The position numbers were made by a program, and so were the translations under genes. This document shows positions 1-8,155 of a stretch of DNA of 19,931 bases, piece after piece. Source of the stretch: Sulfurimonas sp. (GTDB lineage: Bacteria; Campylobacterota; Campylobacteria; Campylobacterales; Sulfurimonadaceae); the NCBI GenBank assembly GCA_026987995.1, contig JALSMC010000095.1, forward strand, positions 1 to 19,931, read 5' to 3'. Position 1 is the stretch's first letter; every line of letters begins with the position of its first letter. Under the pieces are notes generated by a model that searched no databases, was not told the DNA's origin, and saw nothing but the letters and a program-made list of their open reading frames with translations.

Positions 1-782
1 TTCTCGTTTGAGTCTTCTCCAAACCCTGAGAGAATATCTTTTCTCACTTTTATAAGCTCACGAAAATCTTCACTTTTTTGAATAGCTTTAAAGAGTTTCG
101 TTCTATTCACCTCACTTATTTTATGGTTTTCATCCATTATTCCACTTACAGAAATTGCAACTTGAGAACCTATTTCTCTACTTAGTTTGTCTAAGCATGA
201 AACAAATTTTTTGAGTCTTTCAAATGTGTTACAAACACTCAAAAGGTTATTAAAAGTTCTTTTTACAGGATAGGAAAACTCGTCTGATAGACTTTCCACA
301 TCAAATGACTTTCTCTTTACTCCATCTAAGGCTTCAAGTGATACCGCACAGTTCTCGATTGCGCCAAGTATTTCTAAAAGTAGCTGTCCCATAGACTTCG
401 CACTATTTTGCCAGTACTTGTTGTCATCGCCATGCTTTAAAATAAGGTCAAAAAATCTATCAAGTTCATCCTCATCCATCTTCTCTATAAAGTTGATAGA
501 CTCTCCCCATGGCTTTCCTATCTCCACCACATCTTCTAAACGCTTAGCACGGTATGCAAAGCCTTTGATACTTAAGTGCTCTTTACCTTTGTAATCATAA
601 AGAAGTATTCCGTGACCAAGGTTTATGCGTTTGTCTAAGTTAGGGTAGATAAAACTAGAAGTCTTTCCACTCCCCGTCTCTCCAAATGCGATGGAGTGTG
701 TAAAAGTCTCATCTATAATGTTCATCTCTTCTTTTGTTTGTGTCAGTATCTCTTTACTTTGTATAAATCCCATAGTTGCCAT
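1..782 (-). CDS. VirD4/TraG-like P-loop ATPase, soluble, partial (5' part only)
   Basis: The reverse strand is open from an ATG at 782 to the window edge: 260 codons without a stop, so the 3' part is missing. The start is supported by AAGGAG seven bases upstream. Residues 34-41 are a perfect Walker A (GETGSGKT), followed by FIYPNL and, at 59-68, ILLYDYKGKE. This matches the layout in VirD4/TraG type IV coupling ATPases, where Walker A is followed by 'PNL' and then by a D-x-KGE segment. Unlike classical VirD4 there is no N-terminal membrane segment, because Walker A lies only 34 residues from the start. No relaxase or type IV secretion gene is visible next to it, but the flank is cut off. A HerA/FtsK-like DNA-pumping ATPase is the main alternative. 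The P-loop ATPase call is firm, the VirD4-like class is probable, and the substrate is unknown. Confidence 0.75.
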   Translation of the reverse strand, partial: MATMGFIQSKEILTQTKEEMNIIDETFTHSIAFGETGSGKTSSFIYPNLDKRINLGHGILLYDYKGKEHLSIKGFAYRAKRLEDVVEIGKPWGESINFIEKMDEDELDRFFDLILKHGDDNKYWQNSAKSMGQLLLEILGAIENCAVSLEALDGVKRKSFDVESLSDEFSYPVKRTFNNLLSVCNTFERLKKFVSCLDKLSREIGSQVAISVSGIMDENHKISEVNRTKLFKAIQKSEDFRELIKVRKDILSGFGEDSNE

Positions 783-808
783 TTTGGTCTCCTTCTTGTT
801 ATGGAGCT

Positions 809-814
809 AGTATA
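809..814 (-). promoter_or_regulatory. possible -10 box for the VirD4-like ATPase gene
   Basis: Read on the minus strand this is TATACT, 27 bases upstream of the ATG at 782, with the AAGGAG ribosome site between them. No good -35 was found. Weak call from motif and position only. Confidence 0.3.
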
Positions 815-825
815 GAAAAGGATTG

Positions 826-840
826 TGACAAGATGTGTCA
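826..840. promoter_or_regulatory. dyad TGACA-N5-TGTCA between divergent genes
   Basis: TGACA (826-830) and TGTCA (836-840) are perfect 5-bp inverted arms with a 5-bp spacer. They sit in the 115-bp gap between the minus-strand ATPase gene and the plus-strand MCP-like gene, upstream of both candidate promoters, as expected for an operator of a dimeric regulator. The regulator is unknown, and arms this short can arise by chance. Confidence 0.3.
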
Positions 841-875
841 TGACCTAATATTTCACTATTTAAACATTAGCACTC

Positions 876-891
876 TTTTTTTTGCTACAAT
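876..891 (+). promoter_or_regulatory. extended -10 promoter of the MCP-like gene
   Basis: A run of eight T (876-883) leads directly into GC and TACAAT (886-891). This resembles the Campylobacterota sigma-70 pattern of a T-rich stretch plus TTTGnTATAAT. Transcription should start about seven bases after the hexamer, near 898, which is the A of the ATG. Confidence 0.6.
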
Positions 892-897
892 TTGAGT

Positions 898-1938
898 ATG
901 AAAATATTATTAACACTTTTTATATTACTTCACTCCCTTTTTGCGCTCAGTATAAATGAGCATTACGAGAAACTCGCTTATGAGATTGATAGTGTTTCTA
1001 CTGACTTACCAGTAGAGATCAAGACAAAACTCTACTATCTTTCACTTGCAACTCAGAACAAGCTACTGACACAAGAACCTACTCAAGAACTAAAAGAAGA
1101 AGTTCTTTTGATGTTTTCAGGGCTGCTTGAGTCCAAAGAAAGTACTATCACTCCTCAAAAGATTGAAAACTTACGAAGACTTTATTTAGAAATGTTTGAC
1201 ATAGAGTTACAAACATCAACTTCTTTGTATAAAGAAAAAATTATTACAGAGACCTCTTATATAACACTATTTTTAGTTGCACTTGCTTTTTTACTTCTCG
1301 GTTTATTTATAAGCTTCTTGTTCGTTTCTAAAAAAGTATCTAAAGAATCCCAAAAAATAAAACTCAAAATAAATGAATTAGAAACAGACAATGCAAACCT
1401 TAATCACGAGATAACAAATAGCAAAAAATTTGCAGTTACAGACAAAAGCTCAGAGGATGAGCTTAAAGCGAAAAATGCATCTTTATTACAAGAAAACAGA
1501 GAACTAAATGCTCAAAAACACAATACACAAACGAAACTTTTTAATATTGAGTCTGCACATAAAGAGCTACTTCAAGAACATGAAGAAGAGATAGGAAAAC
1601 TCCAAGAACAACTTGAAATTTTAAAAGATGAAATTCTTGAGTCTAAAGAGAACCATGGAAGTAATGAATTTGCATTTGATGAAAGGCTCTCTGTATTACA
1701 AGATCAGAGTCAAGATATCTCAACAGTATTAGACACTATTGCGGACATCGCTGAGCAGACAAATCTTTTAGCATTAAACGCAGCTATAGAAGCAGCACGA
1801 GCGGGTGAGCATGGTCGTGGTTTTGCTGTTGTTGCTGATGAAGTACGAAAACTAGCGGAGAGAACACAAAAAACACTTACCGAAGCAAAGGTCGATATTT
1901 CGGCTGTTGTAGATAGCATAAATGGTCTCAAAAGCTAA
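898..1938 (+). CDS. short methyl-accepting chemotaxis-like membrane protein
   Basis: A 346-residue protein from ATG 898, chosen because the signal sequence ([18 protein letters not shown]) begins there. A TTG six bases upstream also keeps the frame. The order is: signal peptide 1-18; a helical periplasmic region of about 100 residues; one membrane helix about 120-144; a charged coiled coil about 146-252; and the canonical MCP hairpin tip about 281-323, including [36 protein letters not shown]. That tip is the CheA/CheW-contacting region. The protein stops only about 23 residues after the tip, whereas ordinary MCPs carry a long returning helix with methylation sites. No continuation appears in any frame after the stop, so it does not look like a recent frameshift. 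There is no visible Shine-Dalgarno sequence. It is a chemosensory-array protein by tip sequence; its ligand and partners are unknown. Confidence 0.85.
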   Translation: MKILLTLFILLHSLFALSINEHYEKLAYEIDSVSTDLPVEIKTKLYYLSLATQNKLLTQEPTQELKEEVLLMFSGLLESKESTITPQKIENLRRLYLEMFDIELQTSTSLYKEKIITETSYITLFLVALAFLLLGLFISFLFVSKKVSKESQKIKLKINELETDNANLNHEITNSKKFAVTDKSSEDELKAKNASLLQENRELNAQKHNTQTKLFNIESAHKELLQEHEEEIGKLQEQLEILKDEILESKENHGSNEFAFDERLSVLQDQSQDISTVLDTIADIAEQTNLLALNAAIEAARAGEHGRGFAVVADEVRKLAERTQKTLTEAKVDISAVVDSINGLKS

Positions 1939-1942
1939 AAAC

Positions 1943-1972
1943 TTGACTTTAGTGCTTCACTTAGTGTAAAAT
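1943..1972 (+). promoter_or_regulatory. sigma-70 promoter of rho-murI-murD
   Basis: TTGACT (1943-1948) and TAAAAT (1967-1972) are separated by 18 bases, just after the MCP-like stop codon. The expected start near 1979 leaves a leader of about 70 nt before rho. This is one of the few places in the window with a clear -35. Confidence 0.6.
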
Positions 1973-1984
1973 TGCACTACTTAA

Positions 1985-2003
1985 AAGATATGCAAGGTAT
2001 CTT
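1985..2003 (+). repeat. small inverted repeat in the rho leader
   Basis: AAGATA (1985-1990) and TATCTT (1998-2003) are perfect 6-bp arms around a 7-nt loop, placed within the first 25 nt of the predicted rho mRNA. There is no T-run after it, so it is not a terminator. The stem is AT-rich and weak. Confidence 0.3.
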
Positions 2004-2051
2004 CAACATCTTTCCCATATACACCAATCATAAACTAAGGCAGTCATACAT

Positions 2052-3416
2052 ATGAGTGAAAACAATTCACAACAAGCTCGAAAAAACACAAAACCTTCTA
2101 ATCCTAAAAATAACAACAATCGTAACAACTCAAAAAGAACACATGCACCTGCTAAAGGTACAAGTATAGATGATCTTCGTACTAAAAGTATCGAAGAGTT
2201 AATCTCTATTGCTGAAGAGTTAAAAGTAGAACATCCTCAAGAGCTTAAACGCCAAGATGTTATCTTTGAAATTTTAAAGGCACAGACTGAACAAGGTGGT
2301 TTTGTTCTCTTCTCTGGTATCTTAGAAATCATGCAAGATGGTTATGGTTTTATCCGTTCTATAGATAAGTCTTTTAACGAGTCTGTAAATGATGCTTATG
2401 TTTCTAACACACAGATAAAAAGATTTGCACTTCGTAATGGTGATGTTGTGACCGGTCAGGTTCGTCCTCCTAAAGATCAAGAGCGATATTATGCTTTGAT
2501 AAAAATAGAAGCTGTAAATGGTCTGCCTCCTGAAGAGAGTAAGAAACGCCCACTATTTGAAAACCTTGTACCTCTTTACCCAGAAGAGCGTATAGACTTA
2601 GAGTACCGTGAAAAAGGTTTAACAGGTCGTATGCTAGACCTTTTTTCACCTATTGGTAAAGGACAACGTGGTCTTATCGTAGCACCACCGCGTTCAGGTA
2701 AAACAGAACTTCTCAAAGAGATTGCTCATGGTATCACTAACAACAATCCTCAGATAGACCTACTTGTTCTTCTTGTAGATGAGCGCCCTGAAGAGGTAAC
2801 AGATATGGAAAGAAGTGTAAAAGGTGAGGTTTACTCATCAACTTTTGATATGCCAGCGAAAAACCATGTAAAAGTAGCCGAGATGGTTATAGAAAAAGCG
2901 AAACGTAAAGTGGAAATGGGTAGAGATGTAGTAATATTACTAGACTCTATTACTCGTCTTGCTCGCGCTTACAACACTGTAACGCCATCAAGTGGAAAAG
3001 TACTCTCTGGTGGTGTAGATGCAAATGCACTCCATAAACCAAAGCGTTTCTTTGGTGCGGCTCGTAACATCGAGAATGGTGGTAGTTTGACTATTATTGC
3101 AACTGCTCTTGTAGATACTGGTAGTCGCATGGATGAAGTCATCTTTGAAGAGTTCAAAGGTACTGGTAACATGGAAGTAGTTCTTGATAGAAAAATCGCC
3201 GAGCGTCGTATCTATCCTGCTATTGACATTCTAAAATCTGGTACTCGTAAAGATGACCTTCTTATCTCTAAGGCTGATTTACAAAAAGTATTTATTCTTC
3301 GTCAAATGTTGCATAAACAAGATAGTGAGATAAAAGCACTCAAGTTTATCTACGACATCATGGGTAAAAAACCAAGTAATCAAGAGTTTCTTGATAGTAT
3401 GAATACGGAACAGTAG
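2052..3416 (+). CDS. rho: transcription termination factor Rho
   Basis: A hexameric RNA-dependent ATPase that terminates transcription by moving along nascent RNA. The 454-residue protein has a hydrophilic Asn/Lys-rich N-terminal stretch (about 1-36), the Rho N-terminal helical domain (about 37-80), the cold-shock-like RNA-binding fold with GYGFIRS at 97-103, Walker A APPRSGKT at 211-218, DERPEE at 243-248, Walker [10 protein letters not shown] at 291-299, and the Q-loop region SSGKVLSGG near 313-321. All key motifs are intact. It is about 35 residues longer than E. coli Rho (419), and the extra length lies at the N-terminus. AAGG lies 11 bases before the ATG, so the ribosome site is only fair. 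It heads a three-gene unit with murI (4-nt gap) and murD. The roughly 70-nt leader could allow autoregulation, as known for rho in E. coli, but this is inference. Confidence 0.98.
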   Translation: MSENNSQQARKNTKPSNPKNNNNRNNSKRTHAPAKGTSIDDLRTKSIEELISIAEELKVEHPQELKRQDVIFEILKAQTEQGGFVLFSGILEIMQDGYGFIRSIDKSFNESVNDAYVSNTQIKRFALRNGDVVTGQVRPPKDQERYYALIKIEAVNGLPPEESKKRPLFENLVPLYPEERIDLEYREKGLTGRMLDLFSPIGKGQRGLIVAPPRSGKTELLKEIAHGITNNNPQIDLLVLLVDERPEEVTDMERSVKGEVYSSTFDMPAKNHVKVAEMVIEKAKRKVEMGRDVVILLDSITRLARAYNTVTPSSGKVLSGGVDANALHKPKRFFGAARNIENGGSLTIIATALVDTGSRMDEVIFEEFKGTGNMEVVLDRKIAERRIYPAIDILKSGTRKDDLLISKADLQKVFILRQMLHKQDSEIKALKFIYDIMGKKPSNQEFLDSMNTEQ

Positions 3417-3420
3417 TTAG

Positions 3421-4164
3421 ATGAAAGTTGGTGTTTTTGATAGTGGAATTGGCGGTTTAACTGTTGTAAAGTCACTTCTTGAGCACCAACTCTTTGAAGA
3501 GATAATCTACTTCGGAGATACCGCTCGCGTTCCCTATGGGACTAAAGAGAAAAATACCATTATCCGTTATGCTATAGAAGCTGTAGAATTTTTTAAAAAC
3601 TTTGAACTAGATATGATTATCGTTGCTTGCAACACTGTGAGTGCTTATGCTCTGAGTGAGATGCAAGAGTCTTCTACTTGTCCTGTTATCGGTGTTGTTG
3701 AAGCAGGTGTTCTCGCAACTGCAAATGCCATGAGTGACAAACAATCAAACATTTTAGTTATAGGTACAAACGCGACCATAAATTCTAAAGCTTATGAGTT
3801 AGGCTTATCTGAGCATAACTTCACACAACTTCAAGCAAAAGCAACTCCTCTTTTTGTTCCTCTTGTTGAAGAAGAGATTTTTGATGGTGCTATCTTAAAT
3901 GCCACATTAGAGCACTACTTTAAAGATATAACACATCCCAATGCTCTTATCCTTGGATGCACTCACTTTCCACTTTTAAAGAAAAGTCTCTCTCACTACT
4001 TTGGTAAAGATACAAAACTCATCCACTCTGGGGATGCCATAGTTGAGTACTTAGAAAATAAGTTCGATTTTTATAAACAGTATGCAAATCCAACACTCAA
4101 ATTTTTTGCTTCTGAAAACCCTGAAGCACTACGTTCTATTGCTTCAAGGTGGCTAGATGTCTAA
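3421..4164 (+). CDS. murI: glutamate racemase
   Basis: Interconverts L- and D-glutamate in the cytoplasm without a cofactor and supplies D-Glu for the peptidoglycan stem peptide. The 247-residue length is normal. The family signatures are all present: GVFDSGIGGLTV at 4-15 (catalytic Asp7 and Ser8), FGDTARVPYGTKE at 31-43, VACNT at 68-72 with catalytic Cys70, and GCTHFPLL at 179-186 with the second catalytic Cys180 and His182. The ATG lies four bases after the rho stop and has only a weak ribosome site, so translation is probably coupled to rho. The last eight bases overlap murD, whose enzyme uses the D-Glu made here. Confidence 0.97.
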   Translation: MKVGVFDSGIGGLTVVKSLLEHQLFEEIIYFGDTARVPYGTKEKNTIIRYAIEAVEFFKNFELDMIIVACNTVSAYALSEMQESSTCPVIGVVEAGVLATANAMSDKQSNILVIGTNATINSKAYELGLSEHNFTQLQAKATPLFVPLVEEEIFDGAILNATLEHYFKDITHPNALILGCTHFPLLKKSLSHYFGKDTKLIHSGDAIVEYLENKFDFYKQYANPTLKFFASENPEALRSIASRWLDV

Positions 4165-5359
4165 AAGAGTCTCTGTTTTTGGTTACGGAACTACAACTAA
4201 ACCACTTACAAAACACATACAAAATATAGTCTTTTATGATGACAAATGCCGTGAGTCTTATGGAGGAATTAATGGCTCTTTTGTAAGACCCTCATCTGAG
4301 TTTAATCCAGAGTATTCAGACTTAGAGATAACTAGTCCAGGAATCCCTCCATCAAATCCTTTAATAAAAAAAGCAAAAAATCTCATCAGTGAATATGACT
4401 TTTTTAAAGATGTCAAAAATTTACAAATATGGATAAGTGGTACAAACGGCAAAACAACTACAACACAGATGATGCAACATCTTTTAGAGGACAAAGGAAG
4501 TTTGGCTGGTGGAAACATCGGTACTCCTCTATCGGATTTAGACCAGAGTGCTCCTATATGGATACTTGAAACAAGTTCTTTTACTATGCACTATACAAAT
4601 CAAGCCACTCCAAATATATATGTGCTCTTGCCTATAAGCCCTGACCATCTCTCATGGCATGGAGATATGGCAGCCTATGTGAGCGACAAACTAAAACCTC
4701 TTGAGAGAATGAGAAGTGTAGACACGGCCATCATTCCTGAGGCTTATAAAGATACTCAAACGCGAGCAAAACTCATCACATACAAAGATGAAAATGACTT
4801 AGCAAAGATTTTTGAGATAGATACAAAAAAAGTGAAATTTGAAGGTGCTTTTCTTGCTGATGCTCTACTTGCAATGGCTGTAGATAAACTCCTCTTTGAT
4901 AGAGTTACATACACTAAGATGAACCGCTTCACTCTAGACCCACATAGACAAGAAGAGCTCAGAGATTCACAAGAGCGTTTATGGATAAACGATACTAAGG
5001 CGACTAACCTAGATGCGACTATTGCCGCTGTTAAACGCTATGAGAAGAGTTTTATTCATCTCATACTTGGTGGGGATGATAAAGGTGTAGATTTAAAAGA
5101 ACTTTTTGAGTTTTTACAAGATAAAAAGCTTCATATCTATGCGATAGGTTCAAATAAAAAAAAATTAATTGCATTAGCAAAAGAGTATACTATTTCTTAT
5201 TCTCTTTGTAAAAATCTCTCTAATGCCATAGCAAAAATAGATACTAACTTCAAACAAAATGAAGTAGCCCTACTCTCCCCAGCGGCTTCAAGCCTTGATG
5301 AGTTTAGCTCTTATGCCGAGCGTGGTGATTTATTTAAAAGTAGTGTCCAAAACTTCTAA
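4157..5359 (+). CDS. murD: UDP-N-acetylmuramoyl-L-alanine--D-glutamate ligase
   Basis: Adds D-glutamate to UDP-MurNAc-L-Ala with ATP, a cytoplasmic step of peptidoglycan precursor synthesis. It has 400 residues against about 438 in E. coli; the shortening is common in this phylum. Seen motifs: a reduced nucleotide-binding N-domain (VFGYGTTTKP, 7-16), ATP loop SGTNGKTTTT at 94-103, LETSSF at 137-142, SPDHLSWHGD at 161-170, a Lys near 178-180 in the place of the carbamylated lysine, NDTKATN at 278-284, LGGDDKG at 304-310, and LSPAASSLDEF at 373-383 in the C-terminal ligase domain. The ATG overlaps the murI end by eight bases and is preceded by GGTGG. The ATP loop resembles other Mur ligases, but the C-terminal SPAxxSxDxF block is typical of MurD. 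Confidence 0.95.
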   Translation: MSKRVSVFGYGTTTKPLTKHIQNIVFYDDKCRESYGGINGSFVRPSSEFNPEYSDLEITSPGIPPSNPLIKKAKNLISEYDFFKDVKNLQIWISGTNGKTTTTQMMQHLLEDKGSLAGGNIGTPLSDLDQSAPIWILETSSFTMHYTNQATPNIYVLLPISPDHLSWHGDMAAYVSDKLKPLERMRSVDTAIIPEAYKDTQTRAKLITYKDENDLAKIFEIDTKKVKFEGAFLADALLAMAVDKLLFDRVTYTKMNRFTLDPHRQEELRDSQERLWINDTKATNLDATIAAVKRYEKSFIHLILGGDDKGVDLKELFEFLQDKKLHIYAIGSNKKKLIALAKEYTISYSLCKNLSNAIAKIDTNFKQNEVALLSPAASSLDEFSSYAERGDLFKSSVQNF

Positions 5360-5364
5360 ATCTT

Positions 5365-5390
5365 TGTTATAATTTCTTATAACCTATAAT
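5365..5390 (+). promoter_or_regulatory. promoter of the P-type ATPase gene, two -10 candidates
   Basis: TGTTATAAT (5365-5373) is an exact extended -10. A second TATAAT lies at 5385-5390. The ribosome site AAGGA follows at 5392-5396, nine bases before the ATG at 5406. The first gives a leader of about 25 nt and is preferred. Confidence 0.6.
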
Positions 5391-5405
5391 TAAGGAACTA
5401 GCTAC

Positions 5406-8105
5406 ATGAAATGGTATCAAGCAAATAAAGAAGAAGTACTCAAATCACTCAACAGTAATGAAAAGAATGGCTTAACAAAGAGTAATGTAGTTAAGTTACA
5501 CCGTACTCATGGTTTAAACACCCTTAAATCCCAAAAACCTATATCTCCTCTCACTATTTTACTGATGCAGTTTAACAATCCCCTCATATTTATACTTTTT
5601 TTAGGTATAGCACTCTCTCTTTACTCCTCTCACACTATTGATGCTATAGCTATCTCTGTCATCATAATTATAAATGTTAGCATAGGATTTTTTCAAGAGT
5701 TAAAGATGAGAAAGTCTATGGATGCACTCAAAAATATGGCTGCACCCATCGCGCAAGTCTATCGTGATGCCTCATGGTTAGAAGTTCCTGCGAGTGACTT
5801 AGTTCCTGGTGACATCATAAAACTAGTCACTGGAAATAAAATTCAGGCTGATATTAGGATTTTAGAAGCAACACAGTTACTCATAGAAGAAGCTGCACTC
5901 ACGGGTGAGTCTGAGCCTATTGAAAAATTTAGTGAGGCAATAGATAAAGATGGTTTAGACATCGCTGATTGGCAAAACATGGCATTTATGGGGACACAAA
6001 TTCTTGCAGGTAATGGTCTTGGAGTAGTCTGTGAAACAGGGATGAATACACAACTCGGACATATTGCCACTATGATGCAAGATACAAAAGATGAGAGGAC
6101 ACCACTCCAAGAGCGTATTCATGCACTCTCTAAAATGCTTATCATTGCTGCACTTGTTGTTGTTGCTATGGTTATTGGGATTGGGATTGAACAAGGTATG
6201 GCGTTTGTAGATATGGTTGGTATGGGAATTTCACTCACAGTCGCTGCTATTCCTGAAGGTCTTCCTACCGTTGTGACTATTGTATTAACCATCGGTGCAA
6301 AAGAGATGTCTAAAAACAATGCACTTATTAAAAAACTCTCCTCAGTTGAAACACTTGGCTCTACGACCGTTATATGTTCAGATAAGACAGGAACACTTAC
6401 ACAGAACAAAATGCAAGTTCTCTCTATCTATGCTGCTGGAAAGTATTATGATATTTCAGGGACTGGGTATGAGACAGAGGGTACATTTTATGATGAAAAT
6501 AAAAATGAAGTGAATCCAAAAGATGATGAAGACCTTTATAAACTTTTGCAAATCTCAGCCATCTGTAATGATGCTCAAATAGTTTCCCAAGATGGGACTT
6601 CTGCCATTATAGGTACACCAACAGAGGGTGCAGTTGCAGTAGTTGCTGCAAAAGCTGAAATATCTAAAGATGCAATGCTTGAAAATGGCACTCAAATCAT
6701 CCACTCATTTGCCTTTGATTCTGCTCGTAAAATCATGAGCCTTGTTATAAAAACAGCGGATGAGAAGTACTTTGTAGTTGTTAAAGGTGCACCTGATGTT
6801 GTCGCACAAAGAAGTGAGCATATCTATCTTCATGGCAAAACAAGTCCACTTGATAGCACAACTCTAACGCATATTGATGAAGCTATAGATACTTTTGCTT
6901 CAAGAGCATTAAGAACCTTAGCCGTTGCATTTAAACCTCTCCAAGCCACTCACCTAGACTTAAAACAAGAAGATTACGAGAGTGGATTTACCTTTTTAGG
7001 AGTACATGGTATCATCGACCCTCCTCGTAAAGAGGTTATACCTGCTGTAAAAGAGTGCCATAGTGCTGGAATACAGACTATTATGATTACAGGTGATCAT
7101 GCTCAAACCGCAGAGGCGATTGCCAGAGAAATAGGATTTATGCAACCCGGAATAGAGAGAGTCATCGTAGGAAGCGAGCTAAACGCCATGAGTGATGAGG
7201 AGCTACAAAGTGCAGTAAAAGAGACCTCTGTTTTTGCTAGAGTTGTTCCAGAGCACAAACTTAGAATCATCAATGCCCTTAAAGCAAATGGTGAAGTTGC
7301 TGCTATGACAGGCGATGGTATCAACGATGCTCCAGCTATAAAGTCAGCAGATATCGGTATCGCTATGGGTATCACGGGTACAGATGTCACTAAAGACTCA
7401 GCCGATCTTATACTCCTTGATGATAACTTTACGACTATAGTTAAAGCAGTTCGAGAAGGTCGTCGTATTTTTGACAATATCAAAAAGTTTATTCGTCAAG
7501 GACTTACAGCAAATGTAAGTGAAGTCTCAGCAATACTTTTTGCCTTTTTACTCATGAACGACCACTCTCTTTTAACACTCACACCACTTATGATTTTATG
7601 GGTAAACCTTATCAGTGATGGTGTGCCTTCTTTAGCATTAGGGGTAGAAAAAGAGGAAGGGGATCTTATGCAAAAGGCACCACACTCTCCAAGCGAAGGC
7701 TTCTTTGCTAACAACTTAGCATCCGTTATCATTCTTCGTGGTTTGGTTCTTGGTTTTGTATCTTTTTGGCTTTTCAAGTTCGCACTAGATCATGATTTTT
7801 CTCTTGCATATGCTCAAACTTTAGGGTTTTTAACACTTGTTTTTGGTCAAATGTTTCATATATTTGATGCGAGAACATTTACTACTCTTTACAGAAAAAA
7901 TCCATTTGAAAACATAAAGCTACTCTATGCTTTAGGTCTTTCAGTAACTCTTTCTTTAATTATGGTCTACTCAAACATCGGACACTTAGCACTTGGAACA
8001 GATTCCATATCACTCAAACACTTAGTTATGGTTATACTCATAGCTGCTCTTCCTACTTTAGTTCTTTCAGGAATTAAAGAGGTGTTTAAAATCAAATATA
8101 TTTAG
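5406..8105 (+). CDS. P2A-type (Ca2+-ATPase-like) cation-transporting P-type ATPase
   Basis: An ATP-driven inner-membrane cation pump of 899 residues. Seen in order: N-terminal cation-ATPase domain (1-50), TM1-2 (about 50-95), actuator domain with TGES at 166-169, TM3-4 (about 245-300) with PEGL at 283-286, phosphorylation motif SDKTGTLTQ with Asp326, nucleotide-binding KGAP at 460-463, TGD at 562-564, hinge TGDGINDAPA at 635-644, then TM5-10. Ion-site residues of SERCA are largely kept: the PEGL Glu in TM4, Asn703 and Glu706 in TM5 (NVSE), and Asn734, Ser737 and Asp738 in TM6 (NLISD; SERCA has Asn, Thr, Asp). This favours Ca2+ (or Mn2+) over Na+/K+, H+ or Mg2+, but the ion is inferred. It has its own promoter and good ribosome site, and no transport partner lies nearby. 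Confidence 0.93.
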   Translation: MKWYQANKEEVLKSLNSNEKNGLTKSNVVKLHRTHGLNTLKSQKPISPLTILLMQFNNPLIFILFLGIALSLYSSHTIDAIAISVIIIINVSIGFFQELKMRKSMDALKNMAAPIAQVYRDASWLEVPASDLVPGDIIKLVTGNKIQADIRILEATQLLIEEAALTGESEPIEKFSEAIDKDGLDIADWQNMAFMGTQILAGNGLGVVCETGMNTQLGHIATMMQDTKDERTPLQERIHALSKMLIIAALVVVAMVIGIGIEQGMAFVDMVGMGISLTVAAIPEGLPTVVTIVLTIGAKEMSKNNALIKKLSSVETLGSTTVICSDKTGTLTQNKMQVLSIYAAGKYYDISGTGYETEGTFYDENKNEVNPKDDEDLYKLLQISAICNDAQIVSQDGTSAIIGTPTEGAVAVVAAKAEISKDAMLENGTQIIHSFAFDSARKIMSLVIKTADEKYFVVVKGAPDVVAQRSEHIYLHGKTSPLDSTTLTHIDEAIDTFASRALRTLAVAFKPLQATHLDLKQEDYESGFTFLGVHGIIDPPRKEVIPAVKECHSAGIQTIMITGDHAQTAEAIAREIGFMQPGIERVIVGSELNAMSDEELQSAVKETSVFARVVPEHKLRIINALKANGEVAAMTGDGINDAPAIKSADIGIAMGITGTDVTKDSADLILLDDNFTTIVKAVREGRRIFDNIKKFIRQGLTANVSEVSAILFAFLLMNDHSLLTLTPLMILWVNLISDGVPSLALGVEKEEGDLMQKAPHSPSEGFFANNLASVIILRGLVLGFVSFWLFKFALDHDFSLAYAQTLGFLTLVFGQMFHIFDARTFTTLYRKNPFENIKLLYALGLSVTLSLIMVYSNIGHLALGTDSISLKHLVMVILIAALPTLVLSGIKEVFKIKYI

Positions 8106-8132
8106 TATTAAATAATCTTTTAACTCTTTAAA

Positions 8133-8141
8133 TGATAAAAT
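8133..8141 (+). promoter_or_regulatory. extended -10 promoter of dnaX
   Basis: TGATAAAAT fits the extended -10 pattern. The expected start near 8147-8149 is only 7-9 bases before ATG 8156, but about 20 before an in-frame TTG at 8168. This bears on the choice of dnaX start. Confidence 0.5.
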
Positions 8142-8155
8142 GATTCCAATTAAAT

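Noticed and set aside
1710..1931. Open frame of about 73 codons opposite the MCP-like gene
   Set aside because: It is an antisense shadow of the conserved MCP tip, with no promoter or ribosome site and an implausible composition.
1936..2051. Possible frameshift continuation of the MCP-like gene after its stop
   Set aside because: None of the three frames after 1938 encodes the usual MCP C-terminal helix, and a good rho promoter begins at 1943.
7103..7483. 126-codon minus-strand frame inside the P-type ATPase gene
   Set aside because: It mirrors the conserved hinge region of the ATPase on the other strand. Long antisense frames are common over such genes, and no start signal was seen.
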